From Acidovorax sp. CF316 (GTDB lineage Bacteria > Pseudomonadota > Gammaproteobacteria > Burkholderiales > Burkholderiaceae_C), in the NCBI RefSeq assembly GCF_000276605.1, contig NZ_AKJX01000121.1:1-39468 (forward strand): a stretch of DNA of 39,468 nucleotides. The letters are read 5' to 3'. The notes under the pieces were generated by a model that was given only the letters and a program-made list of their open reading frames with translations, did not search any database and was not told the DNA's origin. The translations under genes and the position numbers were made by a program. Below are positions 32,407 through 39,468 of the stretch, piece by piece (position 1 is the stretch's first letter; every line of letters starts with the position of its first letter).

Positions 32407-34188
32407 ATGCACAAGACACCCCGCCGTCCGTTCCGGTCGCGCGAATGGTTCGCCGACCCCGCGCGCTCGGACATGACCGCGCTGTACCTCGAACGCTTCA
32501 TGAACTACGGGCTCACGCCCGAGGAACTGCGCTCGGGCCGCCCCATCATCGGCATTGCCCAGACCGGCAGCGACCTGTCGCCCTGCAACCGCATCCATGT
32601 GGACCTGGCGCGGCGCGTGCGCGACGGCATCCGCGATGCCGGCGGCATTCCGATGGAATTCCCGGTGCACCCGATCTTCGAGAACTGCCGCCGCCCCACC
32701 GCCGCGCTGGACCGCAACCTGGCCTACCTGGGCCTGGTCGAGATCCTGTATGGCTACCCCATCGATGCCGTGGTGCTGACCACGGGCTGCGACAAGACCA
32801 CGCCGGCCGGGATCATGGCGGCCTCGACCGTGGACATCCCGGCCATCGTGCTCTCAGGCGGCCCCATGCTGGACGGCTGGCACGACGGCGAGCTCGTGGG
32901 CTCGGGCACCGTGATCTGGCGCAGCCGCCGCCAATTGGCAGCGGGCGAGATCGGCGAGGAGGAATTCCTGCAGCGTGCCTGCAGCAGCGCGCCCTCCGCG
33001 GGCCATTGCAACACCATGGGCACAGCCTCCACCATGAACGCGGTGGCCGAGGCCCTGGGCCTGTCGTTGCCGGGCTGTGCCGCCATCCCCGCGCCCTACC
33101 GCGAACGCGGCCAGATGGCGTACGAGACCGGGCGGCGCATCGTCGAGATGGCCTTCGAGGACCTGCGGCCCTCGCGCATCCTCAGCCGCGACAGCTTTCT
33201 CAACGCCCTGTCGGTGGTCAGCGTGGCCGGCGGATCGAGCAATGCGCAGGTGCACATCATGGCCATGGCGCGGCATGCCGGCGTGGACCTGCGGGCCGAG
33301 GACTGGACCGAACACGCCTACGACCTGCCGCTGCTGCTCAACATGCAGCCGGCCGGCAAGTTCCTGGGCGAGCGCTTCTTTCGCGCCGGGGGCGTGCCGG
33401 CACTGATGTGGGAGCTGCAGCAGGCCGGGCGCCTGCGCGGCGATTGCCTGAGCGTGACCGGCAAGACCGTGGCCGAGAACCTGCAGGGCCGCGAGACGCG
33501 CGACCGCGAGGTGATCTTCCCCTTCGAGGCGCCCCTGATGCACAAGGCCGGCTTCCTGGTGCTGCAAGGCAATCTGTTCGACTTCGGGATCATGAAGACC
33601 TCGGTGATTTCCGAGGCCTTTCGCCAGCGCTACCTGAGCCGGCCCGGGGCCGAAGGCATCTTCGAGGCCCGCGCCGTGGTGTTCGATGGTGCCGACGACT
33701 ACCACGCACGCATCAACGACCCGGCGCTGGGCATCGACGAGGGCTGCATCCTGGTGATGCGCGGCGCCGGCCCCATCGGCTGGCCGGGTTCGGCCGAGGT
33801 GGTCAACATGCAGCCGCCCGACGCCCTGATCCGCCGCGGCATCACCACCCTGCCGACCCTGGGGGATGGACGCCAGTCGGGCACGGCCGACAGCCCCTCG
33901 ATCCTCAACGCCTCGCCCGAAAGCGCGGTGGGCGGCGGCCTGTCCTGGCTGCAAAGCGGCGACACCATCCGCATCGACCTTGCGGCCGGCCGCTGCGATG
34001 CGCTGGTGGCGCCCGAGGAGATCGCACGGCGCCGCCGCGAACTGCCGCCGCCCCCGGTGCCCCGAAGCCAGTCCCCCTGGGAAGCGCTGTACCGCGAGAA
34101 GACCGGGCAATTGGTCGACGGTGCCACGCTGGACTTTGCCCTCGACTACCGCCGCATTGCCGAGAACACGCCGCGCCACAACCACTGA
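32407..34188 (+). CDS. xylD: D-xylonate dehydratase (IlvD/Edd family)
   Basis: This 593-residue dehydratase of the IlvD/Edd family closely follows Caulobacter XylD throughout, including [20 protein letters not shown], the [15 protein letters not shown] segment, the [17 protein letters not shown] segment and the terminal PRHNH. The iron-sulfur ligands Cys60, Cys128 and Cys201 are all present, with the adjacent Asp129 and Lys130 of the metal site. It dehydrates D-xylonate to 2-keto-3-deoxy-xylonate. Related sugar acids (e.g. L-arabinonate) cannot be excluded. It lies between the binding protein and xylX in one operon. Confidence 0.9.
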   Translation: MHKTPRRPFRSREWFADPARSDMTALYLERFMNYGLTPEELRSGRPIIGIAQTGSDLSPCNRIHVDLARRVRDGIRDAGGIPMEFPVHPIFENCRRPTAALDRNLAYLGLVEILYGYPIDAVVLTTGCDKTTPAGIMAASTVDIPAIVLSGGPMLDGWHDGELVGSGTVIWRSRRQLAAGEIGEEEFLQRACSSAPSAGHCNTMGTASTMNAVAEALGLSLPGCAAIPAPYRERGQMAYETGRRIVEMAFEDLRPSRILSRDSFLNALSVVSVAGGSSNAQVHIMAMARHAGVDLRAEDWTEHAYDLPLLLNMQPAGKFLGERFFRAGGVPALMWELQQAGRLRGDCLSVTGKTVAENLQGRETRDREVIFPFEAPLMHKAGFLVLQGNLFDFGIMKTSVISEAFRQRYLSRPGAEGIFEARAVVFDGADDYHARINDPALGIDEGCILVMRGAGPIGWPGSAEVVNMQPPDALIRRGITTLPTLGDGRQSGTADSPSILNASPESAVGGGLSWLQSGDTIRIDLAAGRCDALVAPEEIARRRRELPPPPVPRSQSPWEALYREKTGQLVDGATLDFALDYRRIAENTPRHNH

Positions 34189-34238
34189 CCAGCCCCGAGG
34201 CGGGTTGGCACCGATCTCGAATTTTCAAGGACTGACCG

Positions 34239-35453
34239 ATGAGTGACACAACAGCGGCCGCCGTGGCCGGTGCGGCGACGCACGCCCATACCCTGCCCGA
34301 CGATGGCCTGGCCGGCACCCTGGTGGGCCGCGCCTGGGTGGCGGGCAGCCCCCCCGGCCCTGCCGTGGTGGCGCTGCGCGCCGATGGCGTCTACGACCTG
34401 AGCGGTCGCTACCCCACCATGAGCACCCTGCTGGACATGCCCGACCCCGCCGAAGCAGCACGGACCACCCCGGGCCAGTACCTGTGCAGCGTGCCCGACC
34501 TGCTGGCCAACAGCCAGCCTGGCCTGCGCGATACCGCACGCCCCTGGCTGCTGGCGCCTTGCGACCTGCAGGTGGTGAAGGCCGCGGGCGTGACCTTTGC
34601 GGCCAGCCTGATCGAGCGCGTGATCGAAGAGCAGGCCCGGGGCGACGCCAGCCGCGCGCAAGGCCTGCGCAGCCAGGTGGTCGGCCTGATCGGCGACAGC
34701 CTGGCCGACATCCGGCCGGGCTCGGACCAGGCCATGGCCCTGAAGGCCCTGCTGCAGCAAAAAGGCCTGTGGTCCCAGTACCTCGAAGTGGGCATAGGAC
34801 CCGACGCCGAGGTCTTCACCAAGGCCCCGGTGCTGGCCTCGGTGGGCACGGGCGAGGACATCGGCATCCGCGCCGACTCGGCCTGGAACAACCCCGAACC
34901 CGAGGTGGTGCTGGCGGTGAACAGCCGCGGAGACATCGTGGGCGCCAGCCTGGGCAACGACGTCAACCTGCGCGACATCGAGGGCCGCAGCGCGCTGCTG
35001 CTGGGCAAGGCCAAGGACAACAACGCCTCGTGCGCCATCGGTCCGTTCATCCGCCTGTTCGATGCCAGCTTCGGCCTGGACCAGGTGCGCAGCGAGACCG
35101 TGCACCTGCGCGTGGAGGGCCTGGACGGCTTCACGCTGCGCGGCATCAACACCATGGCCAGCATCAGCCGCGACCCGGCCGATCTGGTGGCCCAGACCCT
35201 GGCCGCGCACCAGTACCCCGATGGCTTCATGCTGTTCCTGGGCACCCTGTTCGCCCCCATCGAGGACCGTGACCAGCCCGGCGGCGGCTTTACCCACCGA
35301 CTGGGCGACAAGGTCACCATCCACAGCGCCTGGCTCGGTGCCCTGCACAACACCGTGACCCACAGCGAGACGGCCCCGCCGTGGCGCTTCGGGATCAGGG
35401 CCTTCATCGCCAACCTGGCGGCGCGCGGCCTGCTGAACCCAACGCAGCTCTGA
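34239..35453 (+). CDS. xylX: 2-keto-3-deoxy-D-xylonate dehydratase (fumarylacetoacetase family)
   Basis: This 404-residue FAH-superfamily enzyme follows Caulobacter XylX: LLAPCDLQVVKAAGVTFAASLIERVIEEQARGDA, WSQYLEVGIGPDAEVFTK, WNNPEPEVVLAV (metal ligands), SLGNDVNLRDIEGRSALLL, SKAKDNNASCAIGPFIRLF-type block and QYPDGFMLFLGTLFAPIEDRD. It converts 2-keto-3-deoxy-xylonate to alpha-ketoglutarate semialdehyde, the second dehydration of the Weimberg pathway. AAGGA lies before the ATG. The third enzyme, alpha-ketoglutarate semialdehyde dehydrogenase (XylA), is not in the window. Confidence 0.9.
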   Translation: MSDTTAAAVAGAATHAHTLPDDGLAGTLVGRAWVAGSPPGPAVVALRADGVYDLSGRYPTMSTLLDMPDPAEAARTTPGQYLCSVPDLLANSQPGLRDTARPWLLAPCDLQVVKAAGVTFAASLIERVIEEQARGDASRAQGLRSQVVGLIGDSLADIRPGSDQAMALKALLQQKGLWSQYLEVGIGPDAEVFTKAPVLASVGTGEDIGIRADSAWNNPEPEVVLAVNSRGDIVGASLGNDVNLRDIEGRSALLLGKAKDNNASCAIGPFIRLFDASFGLDQVRSETVHLRVEGLDGFTLRGINTMASISRDPADLVAQTLAAHQYPDGFMLFLGTLFAPIEDRDQPGGGFTHRLGDKVTIHSAWLGALHNTVTHSETAPPWRFGIRAFIANLAARGLLNPTQL

Positions 35454-35477
35454 AGCACGCCCAACAAGGAGCCAAGC

Positions 35478-36062
35478 ATGCTCGACACCTTTATCGACCG
35501 CTACGTGCGGGCCATCAACCTGCTCATCGCGCTGGCGCTTGCCGTGATGGTGGTGCTGGTCTTCGGCAACGTGGTGCTGCGCTACGTTTTCAACTCCGGC
35601 ATCACGGTCAGCGAAGAGCTCTCACGCTGGCTGTTCATCTGGATCACCTTCCTGGGCGCTGTGGCGGCCCTCAAGGAGAACGCCCACCTGGGCACGGACA
35701 TGCTGGTGTCCCGGCTGCCCGTCAAGGGCAAGAAGGTCTGCATGGTGCTCGGGCAGGTGCTGATGCTCTACCTCACCTGGCTCTTCCTTGTCGGAAGTTG
35801 GAAGCAGATGGTGATCAACTGGGACGTGGAGGCACCGGTCACCGGGGCCTCGATGGCCTTCTTCTATGCCTCTGGCGTGGTGTTCTCCGTGTGCGCCGGC
35901 TTCCTGCTGGTGCTGCAGTTGCTGCGGGTACTGACCGGCAAGGTCCGCGAGGACGACCTGGTGATGGTCAAGGAATCCGAAGAGCAGGCGGAGCTGGAGG
36001 CCCTGCAGGCCGAACTCGCCCGCGAGAACGCTGCCAACCACAAGCCAGGGGCAAGAGCATGA
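35478..36062 (+). CDS. TRAP transporter small membrane subunit, DctQ type
   Basis: This 194-residue inner-membrane protein has four hydrophobic segments (about 14-34, 48-66, 88-108, 127-150) and the DctQ signature WLFIWITFLGAV after the SEELSR motif. The C-terminal tail is a long acidic helix (KESEEQAELEALQAELAREN). AAGGAG precedes the ATG. Its stop overlaps the dctM start by 4 bp, so the two subunits are translationally coupled. Confidence 0.93.
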   Translation: MLDTFIDRYVRAINLLIALALAVMVVLVFGNVVLRYVFNSGITVSEELSRWLFIWITFLGAVAALKENAHLGTDMLVSRLPVKGKKVCMVLGQVLMLYLTWLFLVGSWKQMVINWDVEAPVTGASMAFFYASGVVFSVCAGFLLVLQLLRVLTGKVREDDLVMVKESEEQAELEALQAELARENAANHKPGARA

Positions 36063-37339
36063 CCGTGCTGATTTTTCTCGGCGGCCTGATCGGCGCCATG
36101 GCCCTGGGCATCCCCATCGCCTACGCGCTGCTGGCGGCGGGCGTCGGGCTGATGTGGCAGCTCGACCTGTTCGATGCCCAGATCCTGGCGCAGAACTTCA
36201 TCAACGGCGCGGACAGCTTTCCGCTGCTGGCCGTGCCCTTTTTCATGCTGGCCGGCGAGATCATGAACGTGGGCGGCCTGTCGCAGCGCATCGTGAACTT
36301 CGCACTGGCCCTGGTGGGGCACGTCAAGGGCGGCCTCGGGTATGTGGTGATCCTGGCGGCGTGCCTGCTGTCCTCGCTGTCGGGCTCGGCCGTGGCCGAC
36401 GCTGCGGCCTTGACGGCGCTGCTGCTCCCCATGATGGTCAAGGCCGGGCACAAGAAGGAGGTGTCGGGCGGGCTGATCGCGGCCTCGGGCGTCATCGGCC
36501 CCATCATCCCGCCGAGCATCGGCTTCGTGATCTTCGGTGTGGCGGCCAATGTGTCGATCAGCAAGCTGTTCATTGCCGGCATTGTTCCCGGCATCATGAT
36601 CGGCATGGGCCTGGCGGTCACCTGGTGGTGGGTGGGGCGCAAGGAGGCCCTCGCCCTGCCCGAAAAGAAGAGCGCGGCCGAGATCTGGCGCGCGGCCCGC
36701 GAATCGGTCTGGGCCCTGACGCTGCCGGTGTTCATCCTGGTGGGCCTGCGCATGGGGGTGTTCACGCCGACCGAGGCCGCCGTGGTGGCGGCCGTGTACT
36801 CGCTGTTCGTCGCCAGCGTGATCTACCGCGAGCTGCCGCTGTCCGCCCTGCTGCCGATCTTCACCACCGCCGCCAAGACCACCGCCGTGGTGATGTTCCT
36901 CGTGGCGGCGGCCATGGTGTCGTCCTGGCTGATCACGGTGGCCAACCTGCCGGCCCAGATGGTCGAGCTGCTCAAGCCCTTCATGGGCAACCAGACCCTG
37001 CTGCTGATCGCGATCATGGTGCTGGTGATGCTGGTGGGCACCGCGATGGACATGACGCCCACCATCCTGATCCTGACGCCGGTGCTGATGCCCGTGATCA
37101 AGGCGGCAGGGATCGACCCGGTCTACTTCGGCGTGCTGTTCATCATCAACAACTCGATCGGCCTGGTCACCCCGCCGGTGGGCACCATCCTGAACGTGGT
37201 GGCCGGCGTGGGGCGCATGAAGATGGACGAGGTCACGCGCGGCGTGCTGCCCTTCATGGCCGCCGAGTTCGCCGTGATGTTCATCATGGTGCTGTTTCCG
37301 CAAACGGTGCTGGCGCCGCTGCGCTGGCTTACGGGCTAG
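36059..37339 (+). CDS. TRAP transporter large permease subunit, DctM type
   Basis: This 426-residue protein has about 12 hydrophobic segments and the DctM hallmarks FFMLAGEIMNVGGLSQRIV, LSSLSGSAVADAAALTALL, GVIGPIIPPSIGFVIFGV and NNSIGLVTPPVGTILNVV. It forms the ion-driven translocation channel with DctQ. Last gene of the dctP-xylD-xylX-dctQ-dctM operon. A short inverted repeat CCAGAA/TTCTGG lies soon after the stop; a clear terminator was not seen. Confidence 0.95.
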   Translation: MTVLIFLGGLIGAMALGIPIAYALLAAGVGLMWQLDLFDAQILAQNFINGADSFPLLAVPFFMLAGEIMNVGGLSQRIVNFALALVGHVKGGLGYVVILAACLLSSLSGSAVADAAALTALLLPMMVKAGHKKEVSGGLIAASGVIGPIIPPSIGFVIFGVAANVSISKLFIAGIVPGIMIGMGLAVTWWWVGRKEALALPEKKSAAEIWRAARESVWALTLPVFILVGLRMGVFTPTEAAVVAAVYSLFVASVIYRELPLSALLPIFTTAAKTTAVVMFLVAAAMVSSWLITVANLPAQMVELLKPFMGNQTLLLIAIMVLVMLVGTAMDMTPTILILTPVLMPVIKAAGIDPVYFGVLFIINNSIGLVTPPVGTILNVVAGVGRMKMDEVTRGVLPFMAAEFAVMFIMVLFPQTVLAPLRWLTG

Positions 37340-37426
37340 GGCTTGCCAGAATTTTCTGGATACGGGCCGGCTTTTGGCTTGCAATCTCTTCTCCTGCCGC
37401 CACCAACCTCAAAGGAGAGATGCGCC

Positions 37427-37747
37427 ATGCCCGATTTCCACATGCCCTTGTCCGGCCCCGTGAACCAGGCCTTCCAGTACTGGACCAAGATGACGATGGG
37501 CCAGGTGGGCCTGATCAACATCAACATGGGCAAATCCTCGGACCCCGAACTCGAGCAGAAGATCATCGAGGACGTGGGGAGCTACGGGCGCCAGATAGGA
37601 CAGTTGAGCGATGCGCTGCTGGCCGTGCTGCAGCACATGAAGACCGAGTCCTGGGACGCAGAGTCGAGGGAGGCTGTGGAGGCTTTTCGGCAGCAGGTGA
37701 AGGAAGTGGCAAAGCTCAAGGAGCGCCACCAACGCGCCGGCCAATGA
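37427..37747 (+). CDS. Small hypothetical helical protein
   Basis: This 106-residue, largely helical acidic protein (DPELEQKIIEDVGSYGRQIG; TESWDAESREAVEAFRQQVK) has an AAAGGAGAG ribosome-binding site. It lies 87 bp after dctM on the same strand and might be read through from that operon. I do not recognise the family; helical character recalls granule- or phasin-like small proteins but that is only an impression. Confidence 0.68.
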   Translation: MPDFHMPLSGPVNQAFQYWTKMTMGQVGLININMGKSSDPELEQKIIEDVGSYGRQIGQLSDALLAVLQHMKTESWDAESREAVEAFRQQVKEVAKLKERHQRAGQ

Positions 37748-37876
37748 TCCCAGGCCCCTGCCAAGGCGCAGGCGACGCGTCCGGCCTGGAAGGGTGTTGC
37801 AAGCGCAGGACACCCGGTTTGGAGGCACACCACAGTGGCGCTACAGTCGGGATGACTCCACTTCGATCCCTTCTGC

Positions 37877-38386
37877 ATGCCCCCTGACCCCCAGCGCGAC
37901 AAGAACTGGAAACTTCTGTACCGCCAGGCCGTGCAACGTGCACGGGCCCCAATCCCCAACCAGGCCGCCATCATTGGCGAACTGCTGCCAGGCCAGCCGC
38001 AGAGAGACCGCCTTGGCCAGCCTGCGCTCCAACCCGAACAACGGCTCCAGGTACTGTTCATCTGCAGCCGCAACCAGTGGCGCAGCCCTACCGCCGAAAA
38101 AGTCTGGCGCAACCATCCCCAGCTGTCCGTGCGGTCTGCGGGCACCAGCCCCAACGCACGGCACCCCGTGTCCGAACGGGACTTGCAGTGGGCCCAGGCC
38201 ATCTTCGTGATGGAAGAAAAGCACAAGTCCCGGCTCCTGGCAGAGTTCGGCAGCGTCCTTGCGCACAAGCCCATCCACGTGCTCGACATCCCCGACGAGT
38301 ACCAGTACATGGACCCGGATCTGGTGGCAGAACTGGAGCGCTCGGTCGGTGCCATTCTGGGAATCGATGGCGACACCACGCCTTGA
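37877..38386 (+). CDS. Low-molecular-weight protein tyrosine phosphatase-like protein
   Basis: The 169-residue protein contains the phosphatase P-loop VLFICSRNQWRSPTAE with the catalytic Cys63 and Arg69 (CX5R followed by Ser), and a likely general-acid aspartate in DIPDEY near residue 135. Family members of this kind are usually about 110 residues starting just before the P-loop; here the frame carries some 57 extra N-terminal residues (MPPDPQRDKNWKLLYRQAV) with no Shine-Dalgarno before the ATG. A later internal start is possible. Substrate unknown. Convergent with the methyltransferase gene, 25 bp apart. Confidence 0.75.
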   Translation: MPPDPQRDKNWKLLYRQAVQRARAPIPNQAAIIGELLPGQPQRDRLGQPALQPEQRLQVLFICSRNQWRSPTAEKVWRNHPQLSVRSAGTSPNARHPVSERDLQWAQAIFVMEEKHKSRLLAEFGSVLAHKPIHVLDIPDEYQYMDPDLVAELERSVGAILGIDGDTTP

Positions 38387-38411
38387 ACACTCCCACGTGA
38401 GCGGCGGCTGA

Positions 38412-39347
38412 TCAGTCCGCCATGCGGTAGGCCAGCACCTTGAGCGAGCGCTCCTCCGATATATCGGCAAACACCGCCGGATTGGCCACGCGCTCGACAA
38501 ACTCCAGTTCGGGCGCGATCTCGCGCATCTGGTCCTGCAAAAAGGCCGTGTCCAGTTCGGGCGCGTTCAGGCACAGCAGCGCATGGCCGCCCGGGATCAG
38601 CAGGTCGGGCAGGCGGCGCATCAGGCGCGCGTAGTCCTTGGTGGCGACGAAACTGCCGCGCTGGAAACTCGGCGGGTCCACGATCACCAGGCCATAGGGC
38701 CCGCCGCGCGTGATCTTGCCCCAGGTGGAAAAGATGTCGTGCGCGAGGAAGCTCGCGCCCGTGGTGAGGCCGTTGAGCTGGTGGTTCTGCTGGCCGATGG
38801 CGATGGCGCCCTGGGCCATGTCCACGTTGACCACCTGCTTGGCGCCGGCCTGCAGGGCCACCACCGAGAAGGCGCAGGTGTAGGCGAACAGGTTGAGCAC
38901 CTTGAGGCCATAGCGGTCGGTGCTGCGCGCGGCGGCGTAGTCGCGAACCCAGCGGCGGCCCTCGGCCATGTCGAGGAACAGGCCATGGTTCTGGCCGCGG
39001 GCCACGTGCACGCGAAAGCGCGCGCCCTGCTCGCTCACCACATGCGGGTCGGGCACGCTGCCGGCCATCAGCCGGGTCTCGCTGCGGCCCTCGTGCCGGG
39101 TCTGGAAGACCCAGTTCAGCGGCTCGCCCGGGTGCAACTGCTCCCAGCGCGCGGCCAGGGCGGCGCCGATGGTGGCCAGGTCCTCCTCGGCCACGGGCTG
39201 GAAGCTGGTGAGCACCCACACGGGCGGGAACACATCCAGCACCCAGTGCTCGCAGCCCGGGTACAGGCCGCCGCGGCCATGGAACACGCGATGGGCGTCG
39301 GTGGGCAGGGGGGCCATCGTGGCGATGGCGTTCAACAGGGCTTGCAT
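38412..39347 (-). CDS. Class I SAM-dependent methyltransferase, RlmI/RlmK-like
   Basis: This 311-residue protein has the Rossmann methyltransferase motif I VLNLFAYTCAFSVVALQAGA, the adjacent acidic residue in VNVDMAQGA, and motif IV VIVDPPSF, as in rRNA m5C methyltransferases of the RlmI/RlmKL group. The N-terminal region (HRVFHGRGGLYPGCEHWVLD) resembles the beta-barrel part of that group and no PUA domain is evident. Substrate probably rRNA, by inference. The start MQALLNAIA is chosen over an upstream ATG in frame by similarity; no good ribosome-binding site is present. Confidence 0.82.
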   Translation of the reverse strand: MQALLNAIATMAPLPTDAHRVFHGRGGLYPGCEHWVLDVFPPVWVLTSFQPVAEEDLATIGAALAARWEQLHPGEPLNWVFQTRHEGRSETRLMAGSVPDPHVVSEQGARFRVHVARGQNHGLFLDMAEGRRWVRDYAAARSTDRYGLKVLNLFAYTCAFSVVALQAGAKQVVNVDMAQGAIAIGQQNHQLNGLTTGASFLAHDIFSTWGKITRGGPYGLVIVDPPSFQRGSFVATKDYARLMRRLPDLLIPGGHALLCLNAPELDTAFLQDQMREIAPELEFVERVANPAVFADISEERSLKVLAYRMAD

Positions 39348-39399
39348 CAGAAGGAAGGGGGCAACACGGAGCAGGGAGTGTATGCACTGCGCACAATGC

Positions 39400-39423
39400 A
39401 AAACGCCCGGCGATGCCGGGCGT
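39400..39423 (-). terminator. Terminator of a minus-strand gene beyond the window
   Basis: On the minus strand, ACGCCCGGC, loop ATC, GCCGGGCGT is a perfect 9-bp stem followed by TTTT. It faces leftwards and lies upstream of the methyltransferase start, so it likely ends a minus-strand transcript coming from the right, outside this window. Confidence 0.7.
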
Positions 39424-39468
39424 GTGCCTTTGAGCCCCCTGGCCGAATAATCCCGCCCTTTAAAGTCG

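Noticed and set aside
1..39468. CRISPR array
   Set aside because: No regularly spaced repeats with spacers were seen; the only tandem repeats are the three 11-bp units.

Overview
The window is GC-rich chromosomal DNA of a betaproteobacterium, most likely of the family Comamonadaceae (Acidovorax or a relative). I infer this from the gene families, the codon and GC bias, and an intergenic repeat with the core CGCGAAGCGNCTCAGGGG that I associate with that family. Most of the window is ordinary core or metabolic DNA. The exception is a small, degraded mobile element of about 6.3 kb at a tRNA-Leu gene.

Layout: (1) 79-4983, minus strand, prkA-yeaH-spoVR stress module. (2) 5339-7192, minus, large membrane M48 metalloprotease. 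(3) 7502-11375, plus, valS and galU, each followed by a hairpin terminator. (4) 11502-13306, minus, tusA-like gene, NUDIX hydrolase, cysM. (5) 13348-13432, tRNA-Leu(CAA). Its 3' half plus terminator is repeated exactly (62 bp) at 19720-19781. The two copies bound an island with a DUF4224 phage gene, a YafO-family toxin with an unusual upstream partner behind three tandem 11-bp repeats, a secreted protein, the decayed C-terminus of a phage PLxRFG-type giant protein, a PIN-like putative nuclease, a two-helix membrane protein and a small basic protein. No intact integrase gene is visible. (6) 20137-22843, small orphan genes and a divergent GntR/FCD regulator and carboxymuconolactone decarboxylase pair with two perfect TTGTNNNACAA operators. 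(7) 23090-26787, glutaryl-CoA catabolism: LysR regulator, gcdH, family III CoA-transferase. (8) 26982-28583, a methyl-accepting chemotaxis protein. (9) 28607-29500, a RibH2-type lumazine synthase gene behind an FMN riboswitch. (10) 30194-37339, a LysR gene divergent from dctP-xylD-xylX-dctQ-dctM, which would import a sugar acid by TRAP transporter and carry it through two Weimberg-type dehydrations. (11) 37427-39347, a small orphan, a low-molecular-weight phosphatase-like protein and an RlmI/RlmK-like methyltransferase.

The likeliest places for something little described are the island cargo (YafO toxin with a non-YafN partner and 11-bp operator repeats; PIN-like protein with membrane partner) and the interleaving of a TRAP transporter with xylD-xylX but without the final dehydrogenase. 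All functional calls are by family recognition from sequence alone; no searches were run.
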